Source: Methanospirillum lacunae (lineage in GTDB: Archaea > Halobacteriota > Methanomicrobia > Methanomicrobiales > Methanospirillaceae). Taken from it: a DNA stretch of 64,000 nt. Under the pieces are notes generated by a model that ran no database searches, was not told the origin of the DNA, and saw nothing but the letters and a program-made list of their open reading frames with translations. The position numbers and the translations under genes were made by a program. This document shows, piece by piece, positions 9,015 through 19,212 of this stretch. Positions within the stretch are counted from its first letter, which is position 1. Each line of letters opens with the position of its first letter. The stretch lies in NCBI RefSeq assembly GCF_046195335.1, contig NZ_CP176093.1; one strand, 5' to 3'.

Positions 9015-12000
9015 TCACGCCCCAAAGTTCATCTGTGAAAACAGGGAATCGCTGGAGGAAGTTGCAAGATTTGGGGTCTTCAGATATGTTGTCTGGGATG
9101 GATGAAGAACCTCGAGAGCTTTTGCAGTTCCGACCTGAAGACCAAAGAGGATGCCATTTCCCCAGTATTTCTGTGAGAGGCGTTTTCCCTGGAATGTTGC
9201 ATCCCACTTCCGGGTGTTGTTGTTGATGGTGATAGTGGCATTAAGATCTTTTCCACTTTTCTGATAGGTATAGATGTTTCCACTAACATTGGTTGCTTTT
9301 AAGAATGAAAGATCAATGCCATTGAGAGTAATGTGCAAAGGTTTGGTCGCATTAAGGGTGGCATTTGTTAATTCCCCACCTCTCAAAGTGAGGAAACAAT
9401 TCTCCGGGCCATCATCCAGGTATCTGATAGCTCCCTGTAGGGTTGCATTTTTGAGCCCAAACACATCATTTGTCAGATTCTCATTTGCACCAGACCAGGA
9501 TACATCCTCTTTTCCAGTCATCAGAACATCATCGGATATCGAAAGATTCTTGCCCCCGATACCAATATTTACGATATTTGATTTGAGACCGTACTTTACA
9601 AGTTCCTTTACTGGGCTTGCAGTAAACCACCATTTACCGGTCCCGAAATCTACTATCAGATGAGAAAACCCGTTCATTGAATCATTGGTAGTATATGTTA
9701 TCTCATGATCAGACACGATCGTCCGGTTTCCAACCGTGGGACCGAACGGGAAGGTGAGATCTCCTACTTTAACCGTCAAAGGTTTTTGAAGGTGCAATGC
9801 GGTGTTTTTGGTAAACTCATCGGGTATTTTCCCCTGTACTTTTATCAAATTCCCGGGGGAACTATTTTGTACAGCAATAATAGCCGTATCAACTACTTTT
9901 GAGGATTTTTTAGCAAAGATAGCACGGATGGTTGACAGATCGGTGTTCACTGTTGCATTCACTACTAAAGATGAGGAATCATTCAGATCAAGTCCGTATG
10001 CATCCCAATGGAGGAACTGATATCCCTCTGTCGGAACTGCCTTAACCTGGCCGGACATTCCTTTGCGAATACCTCCTTCAGGGAGGGTGATGGTTCCGGC
10101 ACCGGCAGGAATCACATTAGCGTGGATCTTCTGATCGGCAGATGACTGCTCATTATAGCAACCTGATGATTTGTCTGCAGAAAGGAGGTTATAGGTAAGA
10201 AGCCAGGGCTGATACCCGGAGAATGTGTCAGGAACCCATGGAACTTTTCCTTTTCCATTTGGTGTGAGGATCACCGGTTCAACCTGAATTGTATCATAAC
10301 CACAGACATCATCTTCTGCTTCCTTCATCGACCATTTGAATGCAATTCCCTGATTAATAGCATTGGTAATAGTCTTCTCATCTTCATAATCGAATGTGCC
10401 ACCGACTCCAAATCCCATTATTTTAACACTGGTTTCAACATCGCCATCGACCTTCTGGGTATTGCTGGTTTCAGTTGCCATCTCGAATTCGGTGGTTTGT
10501 TGCACCCCCATGCTCCATTCAAGGTTATTTCCTAGGGAAGTTGCGGTAAAATATGATGCATACGGACTCTGGGTCCAGTCACGATCCGCCCAGCCACCGG
10601 ACCATGAGGCCCAGTTCCATTCATTAAAGTTATTAAATGCCGGAGAGGTCATCATACCGGCTAGCGGTCCGGAGGTTGGCGGGCTTGTGATGTTATACCC
10701 CAGAGCGTGTGCAGATACCGGATTTGTTGGACTCATCGTCGTGAGATAGAGAATCTCCGGATGACCTGGATTAAGAACACTGTTATAATCTGCGTAATTA
10801 TATGCATGTGTTACCAGATTCGGTGCCAGATACAGGATAAACCCATTTGAATGCTCACCCATGCTACAATGACTGATAGTATCTATGGTTTTCTGTGAGA
10901 ACTCTGCCTTATTACTATCAGAAGCTTCTACCGTCGCGGATGCAGATGCATCAAGTCCCACCCGTTTCTTGAGGAACTTGTTCTCATAACTGACAGTAGC
11001 CTTTGCCGATTCAGATCCCCCGGTTTCGGTAACCTGCGAGTCGGTCTTGCTCAATTCAACCTCTGAGGTCACCTCCATTCCGTCGCATTCATAGCCATTG
11101 TACGTAAATGGAGGAGCACCGTCGACAAATCCGACAGGAACAGCAAGATTGCCATAAGTATTGAAGTCACTTTGGGTATCAAAGGTATTTACCGTGGTAT
11201 TCCTGACAAGCATATCTGAATTGTATAACACAAGATATGAAAAACAACCATTATTTCCTTCGTAAGAAGTTACTTTATTTTGATAACCAAGTAAGCAATT
11301 AACAACTTCACTATTTTCCGAGTTTTCGATTGGGAGATTTATGTCTGTTTTCGTCACAAATCCATATCCAAATGCTTGATTAATAGAGGTGGATGGAACT
11401 TTTATCGGATTTTCTACCCAGGAATCCGTTGGAAATGAGGAGACATCACAGGTATAAGTGGTCATGACCGGAACCGATACCAGGTTAACGTCACCGCAGA
11501 CGATGGCATTAATATTGTTCACACCAGACGGATTTTCCGGATAGGAACCTGCAGTCAGGATGACTGCCGAGGGTTTTCCTTTGTAGGTGTTCACCCAGGT
11601 ATTCTGATCAATTAGCGTTTTCTCTCCGTAGTAGTTATCTGGACCAATGAAAGAGGTTTGAACGGTATCGGCAAAATCGTATGTCCAGATGATTACCGGC
11701 TGATCAGTATACATGTGAGTTGTTACCATGACATCATAGATCTCGGTGTCAGGTACAGGTGAAAATCCCGGACGGCTTGAATCATTATTGGTGAGACTAT
11801 ACACCGGCTGTGCTGTAAGCACAGATGATGATCCTTCGAGATCTTCTATCGAAATGAAAAAGACATCCAGATACGGGGTAGATGCACTTGTAATTTTCCG
11901 GATTAAATACACCCCGTCATCGGTACTACAGACCTGAAATAACTTCGGATTGCTCCCTGCATTATCCCAGACATAATTGGCGATGGTCTTTTTTGCCCCC

Positions 12001-12482
12001 CAACTTCCTGACCAACCGGTCCCGTCAGGTTGCAGGGTGAACGAATCAACACTCGTCTGGCCGGTTGAGAAATCATACCCGAAGATGTAATTTACCCCGT
12101 TGACATACGTACTCCTGAATCCGGAAGGGCAGGGATTCCCAATCTGTCCATTAACTGTCAGCGGCTGGTTTATGACGTACTGAAACTGCGGATGACCTCC
12201 AGAATTTTCCGTCTGGACTTTGTACACATATGACTTACTTGGATAATTTTCATAATAAGTCCATGTTTGCGTTTGAATTGCCAGATAACCTGGTGCCGGT
12301 GAGAACATGGAGATTGAAGGATAATTTGCTGCTGGTTCTCCACCAAAGCCTAAAACCTCAGGCCCCATAAATTCCGCTATTACCGGCGACGCTCCAAGCA
12401 GGAGTGTGATCGTAAATATTCCTAATAATAAACCCAGTTTAAGTTGACCCGAGGATCTTTTCCCTGCCATAATGTAGTTCAC
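9015..12482 (-). CDS. Large exported protein with beta-rich, Ser/Thr-alternating segments
   Basis: 1155 residues. The frame can start at GTG 12482 (GGAGGG just upstream) or ATG 12470; I keep the GTG because of spacing, with moderate certainty. A signal peptide (KLGLLLGIFTITLLLGA) is followed by a long beta-rich region of roughly 400 residues. Two later segments alternate polar Ser/Thr and other residues (around VELSKTDSQVTET to SASATVEASDS, and TEFEMATETSN to GVGGTFDYEDE), as in amphipathic beta-hairpins. A glycine-rich repeat (GYQFLHWDAYGLDL) lies near residue 820. I do not recognise the whole protein. It heads a two-gene operon with the PKD protein. A TATA-like ATTATATATC sits near 12620. 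Confidence 0.8.
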   Translation of the reverse strand: MNYIMAGKRSSGQLKLGLLLGIFTITLLLGASPVIAEFMGPEVLGFGGEPAANYPSISMFSPAPGYLAIQTQTWTYYENYPSKSYVYKVQTENSGGHPQFQYVINQPLTVNGQIGNPCPSGFRSTYVNGVNYIFGYDFSTGQTSVDSFTLQPDGTGWSGSWGAKKTIANYVWDNAGSNPKLFQVCSTDDGVYLIRKITSASTPYLDVFFISIEDLEGSSSVLTAQPVYSLTNNDSSRPGFSPVPDTEIYDVMVTTHMYTDQPVIIWTYDFADTVQTSFIGPDNYYGEKTLIDQNTWVNTYKGKPSAVILTAGSYPENPSGVNNINAIVCGDVNLVSVPVMTTYTCDVSSFPTDSWVENPIKVPSTSINQAFGYGFVTKTDINLPIENSENSEVVNCLLGYQNKVTSYEGNNGCFSYLVLYNSDMLVRNTTVNTFDTQSDFNTYGNLAVPVGFVDGAPPFTYNGYECDGMEVTSEVELSKTDSQVTETGGSESAKATVSYENKFLKKRVGLDASASATVEASDSNKAEFSQKTIDTISHCSMGEHSNGFILYLAPNLVTHAYNYADYNSVLNPGHPEILYLTTMSPTNPVSAHALGYNITSPPTSGPLAGMMTSPAFNNFNEWNWASWSGGWADRDWTQSPYASYFTATSLGNNLEWSMGVQQTTEFEMATETSNTQKVDGDVETSVKIMGFGVGGTFDYEDEKTITNAINQGIAFKWSMKEAEDDVCGYDTIQVEPVILTPNGKGKVPWVPDTFSGYQPWLLTYNLLSADKSSGCYNEQSSADQKIHANVIPAGAGTITLPEGGIRKGMSGQVKAVPTEGYQFLHWDAYGLDLNDSSSLVVNATVNTDLSTIRAIFAKKSSKVVDTAIIAVQNSSPGNLIKVQGKIPDEFTKNTALHLQKPLTVKVGDLTFPFGPTVGNRTIVSDHEITYTTNDSMNGFSHLIVDFGTGKWWFTASPVKELVKYGLKSNIVNIGIGGKNLSISDDVLMTGKEDVSWSGANENLTNDVFGLKNATLQGAIRYLDDGPENCFLTLRGGELTNATLNATKPLHITLNGIDLSFLKATNVSGNIYTYQKSGKDLNATITINNNTRKWDATFQGKRLSQKYWGNGILFGLQVGTAKALEVLHPSQTTYLKTPNLATSSSDSLFSQMNFGA

Positions 12483-12882
12483 CTACCCTCCAAGATACAG
12501 AGTTCCCCAACCTGTTCCTGAGAGATATCAACGAATTCCTGAAAAAGAGTAATTCACCTCCCATCCGATGAGTATGATATTATCTCTTATGGAGAGATTA
12601 TATTCATTTGCGGGATATATAATTGCCTATATTTACCCAGATAAATACAATACGGTTCTTAAATTATTATTTTAACGTTTTTTCAAGAAATGTCATAGAT
12701 TATTGGATTACAAGAGAACGCATCATATCTAGTGATTCTTCTGTCACCTTGGAGATGCCTCATACAGATCTCTAACTTAAATACACATGATAATGTAACC
12801 TTAACAAATTGAGAAAGATAATGAGATTAGAGAGATCTGATATTAAAATAAAAATACACGCAAGGATCAAGAGAATAATAAG
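12483..12882. other. Intergenic promoter region of the large exported protein
   Basis: 400 AT-rich bases between the start of the 1155-residue protein and the end of the MFS remnant. On the minus strand a TATA-like ATTATATATC near 12620 would give a leader of about 110 bases for the gene starting at 12482. I see no other gene or repeat here. Confidence 0.4.
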
Positions 12883-13307
12883 TTAAATTTTTTCATCCCG
12901 GGTGTGCAGAACCAGAATCAGAGTAAGGACTGCAAATACCATTGCCACAAGATACACGGTCTGATACCCCATCAATGACATAGCATGAGTAATCCTTCCG
13001 ACAAGGGGGGTTCCATCACGTGGAACCCCGTCTATGTACATCCGGACAGCAAAAATCGTCTGAAAAAGGGCTATTCCGGCATATCTGGCAGTCATCAAAA
13101 TTCCAGAGGCATTTCCTTCTGCACCTTGCGGACAGGATGACATAATCAGTCTTCCATTAGGACTAGAAAATGCAGTGGTTGAAAACCGCATGATGATCAG
13201 ATAAACGACAATTACCAGGATAATGGTGTTATCATCAAATGTACTGAAAAGGAAGGATGCACTGATAGTGATAATGATGCATCCGATAGAGACCATCCGG
13301 CTTCCTT
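12883..13307 (-). pseudogene. MFS transporter, C-terminal fragment cut by IS end
   Basis: About 140 residues of the last three or four transmembrane helices of an MFS drug exporter remain (SSPNGRLIMSSCPQGAEGNA, then ILMTARYAGIALFQTIFA). Reading upstream, the frame continues through GSRMVSIGC directly into the left terminus of the IS remnant at 13308. The missing 300 or so N-terminal residues are not found beyond the IS right end at 14142, so insertion was followed by deletion or rearrangement. Not functional. Confidence 0.75.
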
Positions 13308-14142
13308 TTCAGTAGTTCTCTAACTCAAAATTTCGGCATTGGAAACAATTCGGTACCATAATATAGATACGAGTTGCCCTTCTGTTGTGTACCAGTAAAA
13401 ATCAAATTCTGCGACAAATTGTCTTTTAATTAGTGAACAGGTCTGTTTTAGAAGAATCATTACTGCGCTTGACAATATTCTAGAAATCCCAATTCGAGGA
13501 AAACTGAACCAGAGAAAAGTGATTGAAACTGTCGTTGGAATGGCTTCAAATCAAGGATCAATTCATTCAACATCGAAATGTCTTGTTGATGTTCCTTGTG
13601 AAACCTCACTGCGGCATCACCTTCAGAAACTTGACTTTGATTATCTTCAGAATAATAATGTAGAGATACTAACATCTGATGCTATATCTATTCTTAATCC
13701 CGGAAAAAAGTATAAATTCACAATAGATTTTTCACTGGAACCCTACTATGGCAATCAAACAGAAGAAAACTCTGAATATATTATCCGCAGCCAAACAAAG
13801 AAGTCGACAAACGACTTTTATGGATATTCTAGACTGAAAAACTGTTCAAAACTAAAAAATTCTCTAAATGTATACGTAGACATTTCTACGCCATTGTTTC
13901 AATGCTCTTAAAAATATTTAGCTTGTGATAGCAGGGACTATTTCTCACTAGTTCAGGCGGGTCCACGTGTAATTATTCTGCGTGAAATCAGGTTTGAATG
14001 GTTCCTTGATCTCCTCTGGAATTATACAAAAAGGTGAGAAAGTTTAGGACTCAAATTCACTCATACAGTGTTCTATTTTAGGGGTTTCGACGTAATTACG
14101 TTGAATAATTGAGGGAGATTAATAGGTTAGAGAACTACTGAA
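13308..14142 (+). mobile_element. Internally deleted ISH3-like insertion sequence
   Basis: The 17-bp terminal inverted repeat TTCAGTAGTTCTCTAAC is at 13308-13324 and, reversed, at 14126-14142. Only 835 bases separate the ends, against about 1.4 kb expected for this type of element, because the middle of the transposase is missing. No convincing target duplication flanks it, consistent with a rearranged left neighbour. The right end is also found, reversed and degraded, at 23685-23877. Confidence 0.75.
13519..14037 (+). pseudogene. ISH3-like transposase, N- and C-terminal pieces
   Basis: The first 130 codons (13519-13911) carry IDFSLEPYYGN, which holds the first catalytic Asp of an ISH3-like DDE transposase. 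After the stop at 13911, a C-terminal piece reads AGPRVIILREIRFEWFLDLL and ends with TGA at 14035-14037. The section with the second Asp and the Glu is deleted and the frames no longer join, so it cannot transpose by itself. Confidence 0.7.
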
Positions 14143-14785
14143 TGTACTGATTCTGATTAGATTGTTATGTTATTCAGATATACTCAGCGACAGAAATTCA
14201 AATTTTAAATACTCCTAATTTAGCATCCCTTTAATCCTAAATTTCTATAAATTTGAATAAGAGAGTGCCATTCATAATTTACTCTGGCGTTAAGTATATT
14301 TTTCTTACCACCATATAGTCCAGAGTAAATCCAGTGGAATTAGTATGGAAGAAAACTCGGAATTCAGAAACGCATAATCGCGATTTTCCATCCTTGCAAT
14401 CATTGTTTGAATGTACCACGGGGGCATTTGAGAGATGGAGCCAACCCAATGAGACATTAAAATCACTATGCACAATTAATTATGTCGTTTAGTATAATGA
14501 TGAAAAAATGTGGGGTTTTTACTATCCTCTAGGGCTTATTATTGCTGTCGTTCTAGGATACCTCATTTGGCCATCACCGCATGCCAAAACCACTCCCTCA
14601 AACAAAATCAACACCTAAATTAGGTTACAATTTTTTGCACAGTGATTCACATCACGAACCAAATCTATTCGAATTGGGCAAACGGATTACTCCATTCCCC
14701 CCTTTTCATAACTATACAAAAAATTAGTTAAAAAACCGTAGCATTGAAACTCGTAGAATTGTCAGGTAGAAAGTATAGATAGCAT
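14143..14785. other. Gene-poor stretch between IS remnant and histidine kinase
   Basis: 643 AT-rich bases. A 64-codon minus-strand frame at 14279-14473 has no recognisable motif and no good ribosome site. I see no RNA gene or repeat. It is probably non-coding or decayed DNA. Confidence 0.35.
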
Positions 14786-16927
14786 TTACTTGTCAACAGT
14801 CTTCGTGATCAAGGATTGCAGATTACTATAATCCAGGGGGGTTTTTACGTACTGATCATCTTCAAAAATTTCAGTTTCTTGTAAGAAATTCGCATTTGTT
14901 TCAGGGATCATAAGAATAATTGGAATATCATATGTTTTTAGATTCTTTTTCAGGATGTTATAGATATTGCGTCCCATTATCCCGGGGATATCAACATTTA
15001 GAAGGATCAGGTCCGGTTGGCTGGCATATGCCATTTTCAATGCAGTAGCTCCCGTATTTGCAGTGAGAATTAAACATGATGGGGAAAGAAGATCGTGTAA
15101 TACTTCTTTAATTTCGGGTTCCTCATCCACAAGTAAGATGACAATCTGACTTCGACCCTGCTCGTAAGAAGGTACATCTTTTGGTTTTGCATCCTGAATC
15201 GGAGAGCATTCACTTATTTTAGTACCTATTCTATCAGGCTGAGATGGTTGTTCCTGAAGAGGAAGTTTCAGTTGAAATACTGTTCCTTTCCCGGGAGTGC
15301 TTGTAGCAGAGATAGTTCCCTGATGTGCTTCAATAATTCCTTTTACAATAGAGAGACCAAGTCCGGTCCCTCCGGCAAGAAACTCATCCTTTCCACTCCG
15401 GTGTGTTGTTATATCCCTGACCTGGAAAAACCGTGTGAAGATTTGTGAGATATCCTTTGGATCTATTCCTATACCCGTGTCTTCAACTTCACATACCAGA
15501 GAATTCTGATCTAAATACGTACGGATGGTGATAGTTCCTTTGTCTGGTGTAAATTTGATAGCGTTATCCAGGAGATTAATAAATACCTGGGTTATGCGAT
15601 CCCGATCACCAAAATACTGTGGAAGATTATCATTCAGCTCAAGATTAAGAGTTTGTCCCCGCTTTTCGAGTGAGAGCGTGAGTTCTTCAGCAACTTCTTT
15701 TATCGTTGAATTGATGTAAAACCAGTCCTGAAGCAAGACCAGTTTATTCTCTTCAATTCTGGATATGTCTAGTATTTCACTAACAATCCGACTGAGTCGA
15801 TCAGCATTGCGGGATATTATCTCTATTATCCGGTGATGATCTTCCGGTGCATTCCACCGTGTGCCTTCAAGAAGGAGATTTAAATATCCTTTCATGGCGA
15901 TAAGCGGTGTTCTCAGTTCATGTGATGCGATTGAGATAAACTGTGACTTTAGAACATCCATCTGTTTGAGATCACGGTTTGCCTCTTCAAGCTCAATGGT
16001 TCGTTCCCTGACTTTCTGATCCAGTTCCTGATTGAGGCGGGCCAATTCATCAGATAGTTCTTCCAGTTCGAGATTTTTTATTCCCAGTTGTTCGGCATAC
16101 TGAGTTACCTCCCATTCGTACAATTTTTTATCTGTGATATCAAATTGAATGCCGACCAGCCGGACAGAATCCCCATTGCTATCAATCAGGGCATTTGCAC
16201 ATGCTTTGATAAACCTGATGCTATCATCAGGCCATACAATTCTGAACTCAGCATCAAACGATTTTTTACCCAGTATGGCACTATCCAGTTCCTCGCGAAT
16301 CCGGGCTTTATCATCAGGATGAATCTTTGAGATCCAGGAATCCGGTGTTGAACCGAATTCTCCATGCGACAGATGATATAACCGAAACATGGACTCATCC
16401 CACGTGAGATGATCAGTAGCCAGATCCATATCCCATATCCCAAACAGGGATGCATTTGTCGCCATCATCATGCTCTGGTTGAGCAGTCGAATCTCGTCTT
16501 CAACCTGTTTCTCTTTTGTAATGTCGCGAATGGTAGCCTGTAGATAGGTGATATCACCCAGATTTATTCTGGAGAGGAGTATTGTTGAAGGGAAATTATG
16601 GCCATTTAGCCGTTTTATAGTCCACTGGAAGAGATGAGATCCATTCTGCAGGGTAATGTCTATCATCTCCCGGAGTTTTTCTGCTGATTCTTTTCCATCC
16701 GGTTGAAGCGGTGGCGAGATATCGGCTAACCCAAGAGAACTACATTCCTCCCAGTTTTTAACATGGAACAAGTCCAGGGCTGCCTGATTACATACAAAAA
16801 ATGTCCAGGAAGGGGGTTTTAAGGTGATGAGTGCATCGCAGGATCTTTCAAAGAGAGCCCTGTACATCTGCTCATTCTCTCTCAAAGCCTCTTCTGCTCT
16901 CCCGTGTTCCTGTGCCTTTTCTCCCAT
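14786..16927 (-). CDS. Hybrid PAS-PAS histidine kinase with pseudo-receiver
   Basis: 713 residues, soluble, no membrane helices. Order: PAS 1 (about 20-140), PAS 2 with PAC tail (about 150-280), coiled coil (about 285-325), HisKA with ASH336ELRTPL, HATPase with N-box NLLDNAIKF, G1 box DTGIGI and G2 box GGTGLGLS, then a C-terminal receiver (about 598-713). In the receiver the acidic pocket (VDEE) and the late Lys (YVKTP) are kept, but the phosphoacceptor position reads LLNVDIPG: Asn644 replaces the usual Asp. The receiver therefore probably cannot take phosphate in the normal way, unless Asp646 substitutes. Intracellular sensor; ligand unknown. No adjacent response regulator or output gene. 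Confidence 0.85.
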   Translation of the reverse strand: MGEKAQEHGRAEEALRENEQMYRALFERSCDALITLKPPSWTFFVCNQAALDLFHVKNWEECSSLGLADISPPLQPDGKESAEKLREMIDITLQNGSHLFQWTIKRLNGHNFPSTILLSRINLGDITYLQATIRDITKEKQVEDEIRLLNQSMMMATNASLFGIWDMDLATDHLTWDESMFRLYHLSHGEFGSTPDSWISKIHPDDKARIREELDSAILGKKSFDAEFRIVWPDDSIRFIKACANALIDSNGDSVRLVGIQFDITDKKLYEWEVTQYAEQLGIKNLELEELSDELARLNQELDQKVRERTIELEEANRDLKQMDVLKSQFISIASHELRTPLIAMKGYLNLLLEGTRWNAPEDHHRIIEIISRNADRLSRIVSEILDISRIEENKLVLLQDWFYINSTIKEVAEELTLSLEKRGQTLNLELNDNLPQYFGDRDRITQVFINLLDNAIKFTPDKGTITIRTYLDQNSLVCEVEDTGIGIDPKDISQIFTRFFQVRDITTHRSGKDEFLAGGTGLGLSIVKGIIEAHQGTISATSTPGKGTVFQLKLPLQEQPSQPDRIGTKISECSPIQDAKPKDVPSYEQGRSQIVILLVDEEPEIKEVLHDLLSPSCLILTANTGATALKMAYASQPDLILLNVDIPGIMGRNIYNILKKNLKTYDIPIILMIPETNANFLQETEIFEDDQYVKTPLDYSNLQSLITKTVDK

Positions 16928-17324
16928 ATCCTTGTATCCGGAAATCGCTAAATTGAGAGGAATATTTTGATATTCTATACGATGGTCAAATTTTTCTCTG
17001 TTTCATACACGGATAATAATCACAGAATTCTGTAATCTGGTTTCCTGGTTTCAGTAATTAGAGATAGTTTTAATCATGTAGGTATACCATTTCCATGAGT
17101 TATTAATATTTGAATTCTCGGGTGTTGGTGACACACGTTTTGATAGAGTCTGGGATATCAGCCTTGAAAACTCTCTAAAAAACACGGAGCGGCCTTCAAA
17201 CTGAGTTGCTCATAATTTGAAGATAATACAAAAGGTACCAATAGCCAGGGATAGATCAGTGTCATGAATGATACCATTCTCATAGTTCATAACAGGGTCA
17301 CAGGCAGGAAAAATGGAATTACAT
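16928..17324. other. Intergenic region upstream of the kinase
   Basis: 397 bases, AT-rich, between the kinase start and the end of the FUSC-type gene. It must carry the kinase promoter. No gene, hairpin or repeat stood out. Confidence 0.3.
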
Positions 17325-18419
17325 TTATTCCGGATTTATGCTTTTTCTGATAAACGGAATCTGCCATACTCCATATCCCAGGATTGATGCGATGAACAGG
17401 CCAATCAGGGTATTGACCAGCCGGTCCATGATTATCCCCTGGATGTACGGCTCATGGAATTCAAGCAGAGATATGATGAGAATAGTCATGACTGATGTGT
17501 AAAACAGGTAATTCCGGGATTTTGCATACGGCCGCACAAGTGCAAGTATTGTTATGATAAGTATGAATAATCCGGAAGGTATAGACCAGAGCATCAGAGT
17601 ACTGGCAATTACAACTCCGGTGCACGTGCCGAGTGCTCTCATTGATATCCGGGACATGGTTATCGGGAGATTTCTATGCACTACCAAAACCACAACCAAT
17701 GCAATCCAGTATGATCTGGGTACATTAAGGATGATAGCGGTTATTTCTGCGAATAACACGCAGAGACTGATACGGATGGCATATGCCCATCCTTTTATCG
17801 TATGAAGGTTTTTCTTCCAGTACCGATATTGACGGGAGAGTGATGAACTGCCGGGTTTCACGGTCTTTTCTGTTGCTTCAGGAGCGTGGGGATCAGATTC
17901 AAACCTTGAGAAGAGAGAGGAGAGGCACCAGATCAATACAAAAATCCAGATCTCTCCGATGACAAAAAATCCGGTCATGCCAACAGCAGAGAGAAGATCA
18001 CCTGTATAAAACGATGAACCAATGATCAGAAATATGAGAATCAGACTACTACACCGGGCAAAAGTTCTGTTCATCCCACCAACAAGTGCGATAAAAAAAG
18101 TTACAAAAACAAGAGAGAGTCCGGATAGTATCGAACTGTTTCCTAAAACAGATCCAAACCAGAATGCGATTGCATCAGCCACTATTGCAAAAAGTATTGT
18201 TGAATATTGTTCCCGGAGTAGGGAATCTTCGGACATGTTTGCTATCGCCAACGTTCCGATTGAGACTATACTTCCCACTCCGATCATACCAAGTAATCCG
18301 GATATGATCATGGGGATGCCGATACCAAGCCCGCTCCCAATGATCAGTGATGGATGAACGGGCTTTTCAGATGACCAGGAGAAAATAGAGCCTATGGCTG
18401 AAGATACATGGTCAGGCAT
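17325..18419 (-). CDS. FUSC-type integral membrane protein
   Basis: 364 residues. An N-terminal block of about five helices, a charged cytoplasmic linker (around residues 175-205, ending RQYRYWKKN) and a second block of about five helices form the fusaric-acid-resistance/aromatic acid exporter layout. The second half carries the RSYWIALVVVLVVH and ISMRALGTCTGVV segments typical of the FUSC core (SYWxxLTvvlv.. and R..GT..G). It is shorter than bacterial FUSC pumps. Likely function: efflux of small organic acids, substrate unknown. A fragment of a second, closely similar gene is at 23878-24258. Confidence 0.75.
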   Translation of the reverse strand: MPDHVSSAIGSIFSWSSEKPVHPSLIIGSGLGIGIPMIISGLLGMIGVGSIVSIGTLAIANMSEDSLLREQYSTILFAIVADAIAFWFGSVLGNSSILSGLSLVFVTFFIALVGGMNRTFARCSSLILIFLIIGSSFYTGDLLSAVGMTGFFVIGEIWIFVLIWCLSSLFSRFESDPHAPEATEKTVKPGSSSLSRQYRYWKKNLHTIKGWAYAIRISLCVLFAEITAIILNVPRSYWIALVVVLVVHRNLPITMSRISMRALGTCTGVVIASTLMLWSIPSGLFILIITILALVRPYAKSRNYLFYTSVMTILIISLLEFHEPYIQGIIMDRLVNTLIGLFIASILGYGVWQIPFIRKSINPE

Positions 18420-18585
18420 TTTAGTTTTCTTCCGGGAATTTTGATAGAGAATATTTGGTGTTGACCATGAACTTCATTTCCATGTAGAAATTCCGGGAGT
18501 TGTATGGAAGACAGTTCAGTTTTTTTCGTCCACACTACCGGTGCTGAGATCCGGATGATGCTCAGTATCACCGGGAGAGAGTGAT

Positions 18586-18936
18586 GAGAGAGCGGGAAAA
18601 ATGGGGTTTGAGCGGGAGCAATCCGCTCTTAAAAATTGCCCTGATCGAAATATTGAACGACATGCATGCGTTATCTGTGATCCGAGCGGGAGAGCGGGGT
18701 ACAGATATATGTACAGAGATATGGTAGAGTGTACATGAAGGACACTGTATATGAAAATCTCCCGCTCTCTATTATATATAATAAATATATTATTATTATT
18801 TCTTAGTATTACCCTTGTATTGAGCGTTTTTTGAGAGCGGGGCCATCCGCTCTCTCTTTTTGTAAAGTGTTAGAGATCGGAGATTTGGGAGATGTGACAA
18901 AGATATGGGGAAATCAAGAGAGCGGGAGTTCCCGCT
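18586..18936. repeat. Cluster of GAGCGGGAG-like repeats around an AT-rich core
   Basis: Within 350 bases about ten copies of a GAGCGG[GA] core occur in both orientations: plus at 18586-18596, 18610-18618, 18684-18699 (two in tandem), 18833-18844 and 18918-18928; minus at 18622-18630, 18759-18769, 18846-18856 and 18931-18936. Three pairs form inverted repeats with short loops (18610/18622, 18833/18846, 18918/18931). Between the two groups lies an AT-only tract at about 18770-18805. The region lies in the 790-base gap between the FUSC gene and the SHOCT gene. The pattern of boxes flanking an unwinding-prone core resembles archaeal origins or a plasmid-type iteron region; it could instead be a multi-site operator. 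Confidence 0.6.
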
Positions 18937-19212
18937 GGTTTGTTTAAGAGAGATTACGTTGGCTCTGCCCACCTGATAGGAAGATTACCAGTGAGTATCC
19001 CTAATGATTTTTCTATTCCTAGTGAGCCTATATGGATCATGTGATTACTACCATGATCACTCGATTAGTATTCACATGTTTGTGTCATTCTTTGTCAGGT
19101 TCCAAACATGATTGAGAACCAGGAGAAAAAACCGGACTCTGGACTCAAATGGATTGTGTTTATCGGATAAAAATTATTGAAAGACCGAATTTCTGATTTG
19201 AAAGAGAGAAAT

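Noticed and set aside
13308..14142. Target duplication around the ISH3-like remnant
   Set aside because: The flanks CTTCCTT and TGTACTG do not match.
18684..18699. CRISPR array
   Set aside because: The repeats are short, irregularly spaced and in both orientations; there are no spacers of constant length and no cas genes.
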